Shown: positions 8,216 through 15,430 of the stretch, piece after piece
Position numbering within the stretch: position 1 is the first letter of the stretch
Layout: each line of letters begins with the position of its first letter
Notes under the pieces: model-generated
The model's database searches: none
Told to the model about the DNA's origin: nothing
Seen by the model: only the letters and a program-made list of their open reading frames with translations
NCBI RefSeq assembly: GCF_950066645.1
Contig: NZ_CATMFB010000004.1
Span: 1 to 64,000 of the forward strand
DNA: 64,000 nucleotides
Direction: 5' to 3'
Source of the DNA: an uncultured Thalassolituus sp.
Lineage (GTDB): Bacteria; Pseudomonadota; Gammaproteobacteria; Pseudomonadales; Oceanobacteraceae
Position numbers and translations under genes: made by a program

Positions 8216-9238
8216 GTGAAAAAGCCAATCTTGATGAGCCTGCTGCTCACGCCGTGCCTGACATCTGCTATGTCTTCCGGGCCGCAGGAGCCTGAGCCGC
8301 AGGTGCCGGATGAAGGTCAGGTGAACTTTATTGCGGTAGGCGATACCGGAACCGGTGAAGAGGGGCAGTACCTGGTTGCCTCAGCTATCCAAGCCGTGTG
8401 CGCCGAGTACGATTGTCAGTTTGCCATCGGGCTGGGCGATAACATCTATGAAGCAGGGGTGGATTCTGCGGACGACGTTCAGTTTGAAATGAAATTTGAA
8501 GCGCCCTATGCCGATCTCGATTTCCCCTTTTATATGACGCTGGGTAATCATGACAACGGCTGGTTCAGCGGCGATGGCCTCGACAACGATAAAGGCGAGT
8601 ACCAGGTCGATTATCATTACAAGGAAGACCGTACCAGCGACAAGTGGCAGATGCCCGCTCGCTACTACCGTTTCACTGCGCCACTTGATTCAGAGGCCCC
8701 TCTGGTCAGTTTTTTCTCACTCGACTCTAACCCGTTAGCGGCGGTCTCTGATCCGGACCCGGTCTATCGCCAGAGCCGGTATTATCGTGTTCAGGAAGAC
8801 TGGATTGAAGCCGAGTTGGCCAACACCACGACACCGTGGAAAATTGCGTTCTCGCATCATCCGTACATTTCGAATGGCCGACACGGTAACGCTGGTTGGT
8901 ATGACGGAGTGCCTGCCTTTGGCTATGCCTTTTACGATTTCGTCGGCGATAACCTCTGCGACAGATTCGATCTGATGATTTCCGGACATGATCATGATCT
9001 GCAGATCCTACCCCCAGTTAAGCGCTGCGAAGGGATGACGCAGATTGTCTCTGGTGCTGGTGCAAAACAACGCCCACTGGACGATGTAAACCGTAATCCG
9101 GCGGTGTTTCAGCAGGGCGACACTCTGGGTTTTATGCACCTGTCGATCGAGGGCGATGAACTAACGATCCGGGTTTTTACTGTGAGTAAAGCGACAGGCG
9201 AATATGCGCTTGCACATACTCATCAGATCAATCGCTGA
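8216..9238 (+). CDS. Secreted metallophosphoesterase (acid phosphatase type)
   Basis: A predicted periplasmic or secreted phosphatase of 340 residues. The GTG start is chosen because GGGA precedes it and because it gives a signal peptide (MKKPILMSLLLTPCLTSAMS). The dimetal calcineurin-like motifs appear in order: GDTGTG (about residue 43), GLGDNIYEAG, LGNHD, SHHPYISNG and SGHDHDLQ. The set and spacing resemble tartrate-resistant purple acid phosphatases (type 5), which hydrolyse phosphomonoesters at low pH. The natural substrate cannot be told. It stands alone between two minus-strand groups. No Pho box was recognised in the 177 bases upstream, but the search was by eye. Confidence 0.88.
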   Translation: MKKPILMSLLLTPCLTSAMSSGPQEPEPQVPDEGQVNFIAVGDTGTGEEGQYLVASAIQAVCAEYDCQFAIGLGDNIYEAGVDSADDVQFEMKFEAPYADLDFPFYMTLGNHDNGWFSGDGLDNDKGEYQVDYHYKEDRTSDKWQMPARYYRFTAPLDSEAPLVSFFSLDSNPLAAVSDPDPVYRQSRYYRVQEDWIEAELANTTTPWKIAFSHHPYISNGRHGNAGWYDGVPAFGYAFYDFVGDNLCDRFDLMISGHDHDLQILPPVKRCEGMTQIVSGAGAKQRPLDDVNRNPAVFQQGDTLGFMHLSIEGDELTIRVFTVSKATGEYALAHTHQINR

Positions 9239-9288
9239 TCTGAGCATTAGTGAATAAATAGCTGTCTGCACAAGCGGTACCTGGATGT

Positions 9289-9957
9289 CTAACGTCCCAA
9301 CAATATATTCAGGCACTCTGTATAAGTGGCATTCCCGTGGTATTTTTCGCCGACTTCCCGGGATGCTTTGCTGAACAGCAGGTCGGTCTCAACTGGGCCG
9401 ACCGCCTCACAGCAGCCAATGTAGGTAAAGTTAATCAGCTTGCGCGCCTCTTGTATTTCGAGCGGAGCATGAACCCTGGGGATAGAGATATCTGGTTGCT
9501 CAAACATCGCCAGGGCAGGTCCCTGTAGTTTCTTGCGCGTTGCTACGCTGACCACATAGTTTTTGATACTACGAACGTGATCAGAACGCAGCCTGCTGAA
9601 CATGACATTGACGATATCTGTCACCAGTACATTCTGAGGGGCATAACCATCAGACTGCGCGCTGCTTTCCGGTGTTTGTGTTTGTGTCGCTTGCGAGCTC
9701 ATCCAATGGATCGGGTCGGGCTTAAGGCCAGATTCATCGGGCTTCATAATCATGCGCACCAGGCGACTGAGAATTTCTACCCGGTTCTGCTGAATCGCAG
9801 GTACATCGCGGCACGCTCCCAGAAACTGATTGAGTTCATAGCGTGAACGCTCGGCAAATTCCTGTTGCCATAACAGCAGAACTGCTTTCAGTTCATCACC
9901 ATTCACATAATCCGATAAGACGGTAAATACAATGCGACGTTTAATATCAGGGCTCAT
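9289..9957 (-). CDS. Unknown protein encoded downstream of amt
   Basis: A 222-residue soluble protein that I do not recognise; no signal peptide or membrane segment is visible. The N-terminal half is helical (DYVNGDELKAVLLLWQQEF). A linker rich in Gln, Thr and Ser follows (around residues 88-105), and the C-terminal half has NVMFSRLRSDHVRSIKNYVV and LINFTYIGCCEAVGP. The ATG at 9957 is preferred over a GTG two codons earlier because AGGAG is eight bases away. The start overlaps the amt stop region, so the two are almost surely co-transcribed from the sigma-54 promoter. A role in nitrogen sensing or in handling the transporter is only an inference from this coupling. Confidence 0.75.
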   Translation of the reverse strand: MSPDIKRRIVFTVLSDYVNGDELKAVLLLWQQEFAERSRYELNQFLGACRDVPAIQQNRVEILSRLVRMIMKPDESGLKPDPIHWMSSQATQTQTPESSAQSDGYAPQNVLVTDIVNVMFSRLRSDHVRSIKNYVVSVATRKKLQGPALAMFEQPDISIPRVHAPLEIQEARKLINFTYIGCCEAVGPVETDLLFSKASREVGEKYHGNATYTECLNILLGR

Positions 9958-9959
9958 TG

Positions 9960-11246
9960 TCACGGCTCCTGACGGAAAGTGATATTTTGCTGAAATTCGG
10001 GGTAGCCGATTTCATTGTGCTCGGTGCAGTCCAGACCTGACTGTTCGTGCTGTTTGGATGAACGCAGTCCCGCAACATAGCGAATCACGGTAAACACCAA
10101 CAGCGACAGAGGAAAAGCCCACAAAAACGCGGCGACGACACCAATGGCCTGCGTCGACACCCGTTGCATATCAAACATATCACCCGCGAAAAACAGACCT
10201 GCTGCAATCGTGCCCCAGGCGCCCGCAAAGCCATGAACCGGAATGGCTGAGACGACATCATCAAGCCTCCAGCGCAGCATCAGATCCTGCCCCAGTGTTG
10301 CGATAATACCGCTGACCACTCCCGTGATAATTGCAAACACCGGCTCCATAGTGGCGCAGCCTGCTGTTATGCCGACCAGGCCGGCAATGCTTCCGTTAAC
10401 AGTGCTGGTCAGCAGAACAGGGCGCTGCATCAGCGTCAGTATAAGCAGAGTACCGCCAGCTCCCGCAGCGGCTGACAGGTGAGTGTTGAGAATAATACTG
10501 CCGATATTTTCAGACGCCGACAGTGCGCTGCCCCCGTTAAAACCAAACCAACCAAACCAGAGGATAAAGCCACCGAGTGCCACCAGAGACAAATTATGGC
10601 CCGGAATATTCCGTGGGTTTCCTGCCTGATCGAAACGCCCTGTACGCGGCCCTACGGCAATAACGCCTGCCAGTGCACACCAGGCCCCGAGCGAATGAAC
10701 AACGGTCGAACCAGCAAAATCAATAAAGCCAAGCTCTGCCAGCCACCCCTGACCGCCATACGTGCCACCCCACACCCAGCTGCCGAATACCGGATAGATA
10801 ATAGTAACGATGGCTGCTGCACAGATCAGATAGGCGTTGTAACGGGTACGCTCGGCCATTGCACCGCTGCAGATCGTCACCGCAGTCGCCGCGAACATGG
10901 TCTGAAACAGCAGAAAGGTAAATTCAGAGTCGCTGCCTTGTGATAGCCCAAACGCAGAGGTGCCGTACAGGCCTGAAGGGTTATCACCAAACATAATGCC
11001 AAAACCAACCGCCCAGAAGAGCAGACTGCCGATGCATACATCGGTGTAGTTTTTCATCATTACGTTAATCGCGTTCTTAGCGCGTGACATGCCACTTTCT
11101 AATAAGGCAAACCCTGCCTGCATAAGAAATACGAGAGAGGCCGATATCAGAATCCAGACAATATCAGTACTTGAAATACCAGTATCGGCTATCGCGATAC
11201 CAGGAAAAAGAACGAGCGATATAAATACCGCGGCGAGAGTGCGCAT
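9960..11246 (-). CDS. amt: Ammonium transporter
   Basis: An Amt/Rh-family inner-membrane channel of 428 residues for ammonium uptake. A signal-like first segment (ending near IAIA) is followed by 11 membrane spans. The pore twin histidines are visible in STVVHSLGAW and AIPVHGFAGAWGT. The phenylalanine gate region and the family stretch GFALLESGMSRAKNAINVMM are also present. The soluble tail is about 30 residues and acidic. No glnK lies next to it, which is unusual because amt and glnK are usually paired; an unrecognised gene takes that place. Regulation by nitrogen is likely because a good sigma-54 site lies about 46-60 bases upstream. Confidence 0.95.
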   Translation of the reverse strand: MRTLAAVFISLVLFPGIAIADTGISSTDIVWILISASLVFLMQAGFALLESGMSRAKNAINVMMKNYTDVCIGSLLFWAVGFGIMFGDNPSGLYGTSAFGLSQGSDSEFTFLLFQTMFAATAVTICSGAMAERTRYNAYLICAAAIVTIIYPVFGSWVWGGTYGGQGWLAELGFIDFAGSTVVHSLGAWCALAGVIAVGPRTGRFDQAGNPRNIPGHNLSLVALGGFILWFGWFGFNGGSALSASENIGSIILNTHLSAAAGAGGTLLILTLMQRPVLLTSTVNGSIAGLVGITAGCATMEPVFAIITGVVSGIIATLGQDLMLRWRLDDVVSAIPVHGFAGAWGTIAAGLFFAGDMFDMQRVSTQAIGVVAAFLWAFPLSLLVFTVIRYVAGLRSSKQHEQSGLDCTEHNEIGYPEFQQNITFRQEP

Positions 11247-11291
11247 ATAGCTAAGCCTATGTTTATTCTGAATTTTCTACGCACAGAGGGG

Positions 11292-11306
11292 GCAAGGGTT
11301 GTGCCA
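11292..11306 (-). promoter_or_regulatory. Sigma-54 promoter of amt
   Basis: Reading the minus strand, TGGCAC (11306-11301), five bases, then TTGC (11295-11292) matches the -24/-12 sigma-54 consensus at all invariant positions. It lies about 46 bases before the amt start codon. This predicts NtrC-type, nitrogen-limitation control. A clear NtrC dimer site was not identified. Confidence 0.8.
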
Positions 11307-12025
11307 TTAACCTTATGGGGAGACGTTAAATACACAAAACCGGATAAAAACCAGACATTGTAAAAAATGCGCCATACCTGAACCTGAATAGTGACGCCTC
11401 AGGATACTAACGGCTGATAGGGGAGGTCGCAGGGTTGTTCTCGGGCAGTGCAAGGGTGCTTCTTAAAAGTGCAGCATCAGCACGTGTTGGACAGAGGGAA
11501 TATCACTGCCAATCAACACAACAGGAATCAGTCATTCAGGAGAAGGGAGTTTTATAATGGCCCTTAGAGGTCAGTGACCGTGGCTTCCTTATGGGCTGTA
11601 ACATATAGAGTGAGCGGGGGAAGGGTGATGATATGCGTCATTCCCCACTGAGATTTAGCTGCCTACCCGGAGCCAGAATATAGAAATAGATATCGCTCAA
11701 TATCAGACTGATGGGCGATCTATGAATGTAAATACGGTATGTTCATCCATACAGTATGATTTGAAGTTTTTGAGAGAATCAGGCACGCTTTGTTTTCGTG
11801 CTTGCGCGTTTTGTCGGAGCCGAGTACTTTAAAGCTTAATCGAGTCAACAGCTTACAAGCTTAGTTTACAAGTTTATGTGCGAGCAAATTCCGAAATAAC
11901 AGGCGTGCGCGTTTTTCTGGAAGGGAGATTTGAGTTGTGGAAGATTCTTCAGAAGAGTCAAGGAGTTGTCCCGGAAACCTTGAAAGAGTGTCCCAGGATA
12001 AACGCGCACGCACACTAATAAGCTG
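11307..12025. other. Non-coding flank left of the gene cassettes
   Basis: About 720 bases without a convincing gene. It holds a dyad CGGTATG-N6-CATACAG at 11735-11754 (6 of 7 arm bases complementary). It also holds a long imperfect hairpin from 11903 to 12011 whose outer 12 bases pair perfectly (GCGTGCGCGTTT with AAACGCGCACGC) and whose centre has a second small hairpin. The short frame at 11722-11832 (36 codons) overlaps the dyad and is probably not a gene. No integrase gene or fragment could be seen on either strand. The segment ends at the cassette junction G12025. Confidence 0.6.
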
Positions 12026-12720
12026 TTAAGCGTATAGAAACCGAATGAAGGAGGTTGGCAATGAAAAAAATAAATGAACTGCTTCAATGGGGTTTTATTG
12101 CTGCGATATTATTCGTTCTATTGTTTCAATTTGATTTTGATCTTTTGGAAACCACTCCGAAAAGAGTTACCGAAATAGAACAACACCAATCGCAACAGCA
12201 AAAACAAATATCCTCTCTAGGTGAGCAGCACGCCAAGCTTCAAGCTCAAGTGGTAAGCATTGAGCAAAAAGTTTCAAAGCTCGAAAAACAGTTAAAAGTG
12301 GTTCTTAACTCTGATCAACTAGAGCAGGTTCAAAAAGATGTTCAGTCGTTAAAATCTGAGGTAAATAGTCTAAATCGTATTGCCCCAATTATGACTGAGG
12401 AATCTCAAAATGAATCGCAGTTAAGTAAAACACCAATAACACCTCAATCCAGTCAGGTTGAAACTTGGTTTAGCTCAAATTTCTATATTATTTCTGCCGT
12501 TTCAATATTGTTTATGCTATCTGCTTTGGGCTATCTGGTTTATCGTCGTAAGTTCAAAAAAAGGGCGGTGGTTCGTAAGCTTAATCCTGTAAGTCATAGC
12601 ACGAGGCAGGAACGAGAATGCGCTTAACAAGTGCATCTTGCCGGACTTGGGTAAACTGTCACCTTTTTCGCGCTGCGCGGCAAAAAAGCCGCCAGTTCAC
12701 CCAAGCCGCAAATGCAGGCG
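12026..12720 (+). mobile_element. Integron gene cassette 1
   Basis: A 695-base cassette: leader, one gene (12061-12627) and an attC site. It starts TTAAGC at 12026, right after G12025. In the free circle the right core would therefore read GTTAAGC, the exact reverse complement of the left core GCTTAAC at 12622-12628. That exact fit is the signature of a cassette excised and inserted by an integron integrase. Base composition is more AT-rich than the flanking chromosome. Confidence 0.85.
12061..12627 (+). CDS. Cassette-borne coiled-coil membrane protein
   Basis: A 188-residue protein that I do not recognise. The start is the ATG six bases after GGAGG; an in-frame TTG two codons earlier is less likely. 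An N-terminal membrane segment (about residues 9-25, FIAAILFVLLFQF) is followed by a long heptad-rich coiled coil (about 35-105) full of Gln, Lys, Glu and Leu. A Ser/Thr/Gln linker follows, then a second membrane span (about 140-160, YIISAVSILFMLSALGYLVY) and a basic tail RRKFKKRAVVRK. The coiled coil probably lies in the periplasm with both ends inside, but topology is inferred. The TAA stop lies inside the attC left core, as is common in integron cassettes. No known function. Confidence 0.8.
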   Translation: MKKINELLQWGFIAAILFVLLFQFDFDLLETTPKRVTEIEQHQSQQQKQISSLGEQHAKLQAQVVSIEQKVSKLEKQLKVVLNSDQLEQVQKDVQSLKSEVNSLNRIAPIMTEESQNESQLSKTPITPQSSQVETWFSSNFYIISAVSILFMLSALGYLVYRRKFKKRAVVRKLNPVSHSTRQERECA

Positions 12721-12726
12721 TTATGC
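12622..12726 (+). other. attC recombination site of cassette 1
   Basis: A 105-base imperfect palindrome. The left core is GCTTAAC (12622-12628) and the right core GTTATGC (12720-12726). Between them TGCAT pairs with ATGCA, TTG with CAA, CGG with CCG, and CTTGGGTAAACTG (12646-12658) with CAGTTCACCCAAG (12693-12705, one mismatch). Unpaired single bases C12637, C12641 and A12645 all fall on one arm, like the extrahelical bases that orient single-stranded attC recombination. Crossover would fall between G12720 and T12721. Confidence 0.88.
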
Positions 12727-14586
12727 ATAGGCATTGCGCTGAATCAAGTGTGAAGGGATACGAATAGAAATGACCTTGAAGAAGATTACGATTGAGAATG
12801 TTAAAGGCATTTCAAATCGAAATTTTGAATTAGATATATTGGCCAATAGACCTAGTTTGTTGGTTGCTCCAAATGGGTTTGGTAAAAGCTCTTTTGCGAC
12901 TGCATTTAAAAGCTTACAGACTAACAAACTGTCGGTTCATGAAGATCACCATCACAGGAGTGACTCAGATCTAGCAGCAAAGCTGATAATTGAATATGAA
13001 AATTCAGAAAATGCAGTTTTTACACTGGAAGCTGATGATACACATAATACAATTTCAGACCACTTTTCATGGTTCGTTATTAACAGTCAAATTAAAGCTA
13101 AAGGTGTTGGCCGAAACTTTGGTGGCCGGACAGCTGTAAGTGCGTCTATATCAGTGGATCCAGTAACACTGATAGAAACAATTCCGGCAAGAGAAACATT
13201 CGAATATTCACATCGAAATCAAAAGACTAGATTTGGTTGTAATGGAAAGATTCTGCCAAATATTTCTTCCCACTTAGAAAACTTAGAATTTATCAGTAGC
13301 CTTGGAGAAAAATTAATTATTTTTGACAGAATGTCTCAGGTAAGGAATCAGAAAAAAATCGAGGCTTTTATATCAGATGTTAACGAGCAAAACGGTACAG
13401 CAGAACAAATTCTAGAGTGGGTTTCCAATAATAAGATCGATTACTTATCAGAAATTGAACCTCTCAATGAAATATCAGAAATAATCTTAAACGCCAATTT
13501 GGGTGTGGCTTGCCCCGCACTATCCTTTTTTATCGGTTTGCAGTTGCATAGTGTCTACACACAAGATAAAGCAAAATTCAAGAAGGCTCAGAAATATAGC
13601 AATTATAAGCTAGAAAAAAATGAATACAAAGAAATGCTAAAAGCATTTAATAGTTCATGGTGCAGGGTTGCGCCAAAAGAATCAGGAAGAAAATTAATAG
13701 TTGAGTTTCCAAAACCCAATCATATTTCAAATGGTCAAAGAGATGTAATCACTTTTGTTGCTTTACTCTATCGAGCTCAAAAGAAACTGACGGGCAAAAA
13801 TTGTATTCTTGTTATTGATGAGGTTTTTGATTATTTAGATGACGCAAACTTAGTTGCTGTTCAGTACTACATAACCAAATTAATCGATAAATTTAAAGGT
13901 CAAGGGCGTCGTTTATATCCTCTTATCCTGACTCATCTAAATCCGTACTATTTTAAGAATTTTGCTTTTAGTAAGCAAAAAGTTTATTACTTGGATAAAC
14001 GAGATATTCAGCCTAACATGGCAATGGTTAAACTATTAAGAAAGAGAAATGAAACTTCAATTAAAGATGATGTTTCGAAGTTTTTATTACATTATCATAA
14101 TAGTGAAATTAACAAGCGGGCAGAGTTTAATGCACTTGATTTACGACAAACCTGGGGCGAAGGTGATAACTTCTATAGGTTCATTAGAGAGGAAGCCAGA
14201 AAATACCTTGAAGATGGCGAGAACTTTGACCCGCTGGCTGTTTGTTGTGCGGTAAGAGTTTCAGTTGAAAGGCGTGCTTATGAGCTCCTTGCAGACCCGG
14301 CACACAAGCAGGAGTTTCTTGATACATTTAAAACACGAGATAAGCTTTCTTGTGCAGAAAGTCATGGAGTTTCAATTCCTGAGTATTTCTATTTACTAGG
14401 GGTTATTTATAACGACGGAATGCATTGGAGAGAGGGCCAAGATAATATTTCTCCCATAGCTGCTAAATTAGAAAATCAGACTATTAGAGGTTTGGTGAAG
14501 CAAGCATTGGGTGCATAAATGCATAACAAGGCGCTGCTGTCGGACAAAGGTTCCGCTACGCTCCAACTTTGCCGCAGAGCGTGGCG
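12721..14586 (+). mobile_element. Integron gene cassette 2
   Basis: A 1866-base cassette carrying one large gene (12770-14518) and an attC site. It starts TTATGC at 12721. The free circle would have right core GTTATGC, the exact reverse complement of the left core GCATAAC at 14521-14527, so its borders are well supported. The gene starts 49 bases inside and no promoter was recognised in the leader; expression may depend on a promoter to the left of both cassettes. Confidence 0.85.
12770..14518 (+). CDS. Cassette-borne ABC/SMC-type ATPase
   Basis: A 582-residue soluble ATPase of the RecF/SMC/OLD-like ABC class. Walker A is APNGFGKSSF (about 33-42). The signature is ISNGQRD (319-325), a variant of SGGQ. 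Walker B is CILVIDEVFDYLDD (345-358), with an H-loop His in LTHLNP (about 389). Residues 180-290 form a helical insertion too short for a long SMC arm. The last 140 residues (about 440-582) form a separate helical domain with YRFIREEARKYLE and CCAVRVSVERRAYELL that I cannot assign. No TOPRIM, HNH or PD-(D/E)xK motif was seen. Many phage-defence systems use ATPases of this class, often with a partner or a fused effector, so a defence role is a reasonable inference and is unproven. Confidence 0.85.
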   Translation: MTLKKITIENVKGISNRNFELDILANRPSLLVAPNGFGKSSFATAFKSLQTNKLSVHEDHHHRSDSDLAAKLIIEYENSENAVFTLEADDTHNTISDHFSWFVINSQIKAKGVGRNFGGRTAVSASISVDPVTLIETIPARETFEYSHRNQKTRFGCNGKILPNISSHLENLEFISSLGEKLIIFDRMSQVRNQKKIEAFISDVNEQNGTAEQILEWVSNNKIDYLSEIEPLNEISEIILNANLGVACPALSFFIGLQLHSVYTQDKAKFKKAQKYSNYKLEKNEYKEMLKAFNSSWCRVAPKESGRKLIVEFPKPNHISNGQRDVITFVALLYRAQKKLTGKNCILVIDEVFDYLDDANLVAVQYYITKLIDKFKGQGRRLYPLILTHLNPYYFKNFAFSKQKVYYLDKRDIQPNMAMVKLLRKRNETSIKDDVSKFLLHYHNSEINKRAEFNALDLRQTWGEGDNFYRFIREEARKYLEDGENFDPLAVCCAVRVSVERRAYELLADPAHKQEFLDTFKTRDKLSCAESHGVSIPEYFYLLGVIYNDGMHWREGQDNISPIAAKLENQTIRGLVKQALGA

Positions 14587-14592
14587 TTTCGC
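14521..14592 (+). other. attC recombination site of cassette 2
   Basis: A short attC of about 72 bases. The left core is GCATAAC (14521-14527) and the right core begins G14586 as GTTTCGC, which keeps the G-TT crossover but not the rest of the consensus. The arms pair CGCT with AGCG, CTG with CAG, CGG with CCG and CAAAG with CTTTG. Single unpaired bases G14536, T14540, A14544 and G14550 all fall on the left arm, the same side as in the first site. Confidence 0.82.
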
Positions 14593-14603
14593 GTCTGAAT
14601 TAG

Positions 14604-14807
14604 CTTCAGCGTGTCAGTACTCTTTTCTGCGTAGGTGGTTGTGTCTTGGTACACTTTCTACGCCCTGAGAAGTCGTCAATTGATAATGGTTTTTACGAAA
14701 ATGTCGACCTGGCGCTCGATTTACCTTATCAGTCGATAGCGACTATTATTCGTAATATTGAAAGGCTGTTCCAAGATGGAAATGGTGGGGCTGATCTGAA
14801 TATCTAA
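14604..14807 (+). pseudogene. Possible gene remnant right of the cassettes
   Basis: A 67-codon open stretch bounded by a TAG before and TAA after, without a convincing start codon. The reading contains LRPEKSSIDNGFYENVDLAL and ends IERLFQDGNGGADLNI. It reads like the C-terminal tail of a protein but I could not match it to a family. It may be debris of an older cassette or of the locus into which the cassettes inserted. It could also be a chance frame. Confidence 0.3.
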
Positions 14808-14837
14808 GGTGTTTCCTGGGTTGGTTATGGCAGAGAT

Positions 14838-14865
14838 AAAAAAGCCCGCTAAATAGCGGGCTTTT
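14838..14865 (-). terminator. Terminator behind the YaiL-like gene
   Basis: A GCCCGCT/AGCGGGC stem with an AAAT loop, flanked by six A on the left and TTTT on the right. On the minus strand the hairpin is followed by six T and lies nine bases past the YaiL-like stop codon. It may also stop plus-strand transcripts leaving the cassettes. Confidence 0.85.
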
Positions 14866-14873
14866 CGTATCCA

Positions 14874-15416
14874 TCACCACATCAGATCATCAGGGATCTG
14901 ATACGCCGCGTACGGATCATCTTCATCCAGCTGGCCATCAGTCTGGTCAGCAATAACGATAAAGTGCAGTTCGTCACGGGCGCGGATTTTATCCGCCAGT
15001 GGGACTGGGATTACAGCATAGCTGTTGCGGTGCGCAATGATCGCAAGCTGGCCTTTTGACAGGCGGTCGAAGACGGCTTGGTCTACGTGAATGCCTTTGA
15101 CTTTTTTACCATCGACAAACTGGTATTTCACGTCTGCGTGCTGCGATTCAATTTTGTTGTTATCAACAATCTGCTGAATCTGCGCTTTGATGGCCTTTTT
15201 CTGGGCTTCAGCGTCGCGTTGTTTGTTCAGCTCGCGGTCACGGGCGGCTTTTTCTTTACGTGCCTGCTCCGCTTTTTCACGCGATTCGTCTGCACTGTGT
15301 TCCTGCCCGGTGCGCTTCAGATGTTCCTGACGCTTTTTCTCTTTGTCGTTCTTTTTCTGCTTCTTGGTATCGGCCAGACCGAGACCAAGCAGCTGATCCT
15401 GAAGTGACTTTGCCAT
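14874..15416 (-). CDS. DUF2058 family protein (YaiL-like)
   Basis: A 180-residue cytoplasmic protein matching YaiL/DUF2058 throughout. It opens with MAKSLQDQLLGLGLADTKKQ, has a long charged Lys/Glu/Arg-rich helix (about 18-80), and ends in a compact domain with QFVDGKKVKGIHV and RNSYAVIPVPLADKI. The family is annotated as nucleoprotein or polynucleotide-associated, but its function is not settled. It lies 14 bases behind purK on the same strand and is followed by a strong terminator, so it is probably the last gene of a purE-purK transcript. Confidence 0.92.
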   Translation of the reverse strand: MAKSLQDQLLGLGLADTKKQKKNDKEKKRQEHLKRTGQEHSADESREKAEQARKEKAARDRELNKQRDAEAQKKAIKAQIQQIVDNNKIESQHADVKYQFVDGKKVKGIHVDQAVFDRLSKGQLAIIAHRNSYAVIPVPLADKIRARDELHFIVIADQTDGQLDEDDPYAAYQIPDDLMW

Positions 15417-15430
15417 TTCGCTATCTGTCC

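Noticed and set aside
11739-11754. A LexA (SOS) box upstream of the cassettes, as found near integron integrase genes.
   Set aside because: The stretch ATGT-N8-ACAG misses the first base of CTGT, and the better dyad here has a 6-base spacer with a total length that does not match the LexA site.
11903-12011. A third attC site left of cassette 1.
   Set aside because: The arms pair well, but the sequences at the core positions and their spacing do not fit attC.
11307-12025. A hidden or degraded integron integrase gene left of the cassettes.
   Set aside because: No frame on either strand shows tyrosine recombinase motifs and the region has many stops. The gap is also shorter than a full intI gene.
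12880-14518. A HEPN ribonuclease domain at the C-terminus of the cassette ATPase.
   Set aside because: The helices around RVSVERRAYELL resemble such domains in style, but no R-x4-6-H motif is present in the last 140 residues.
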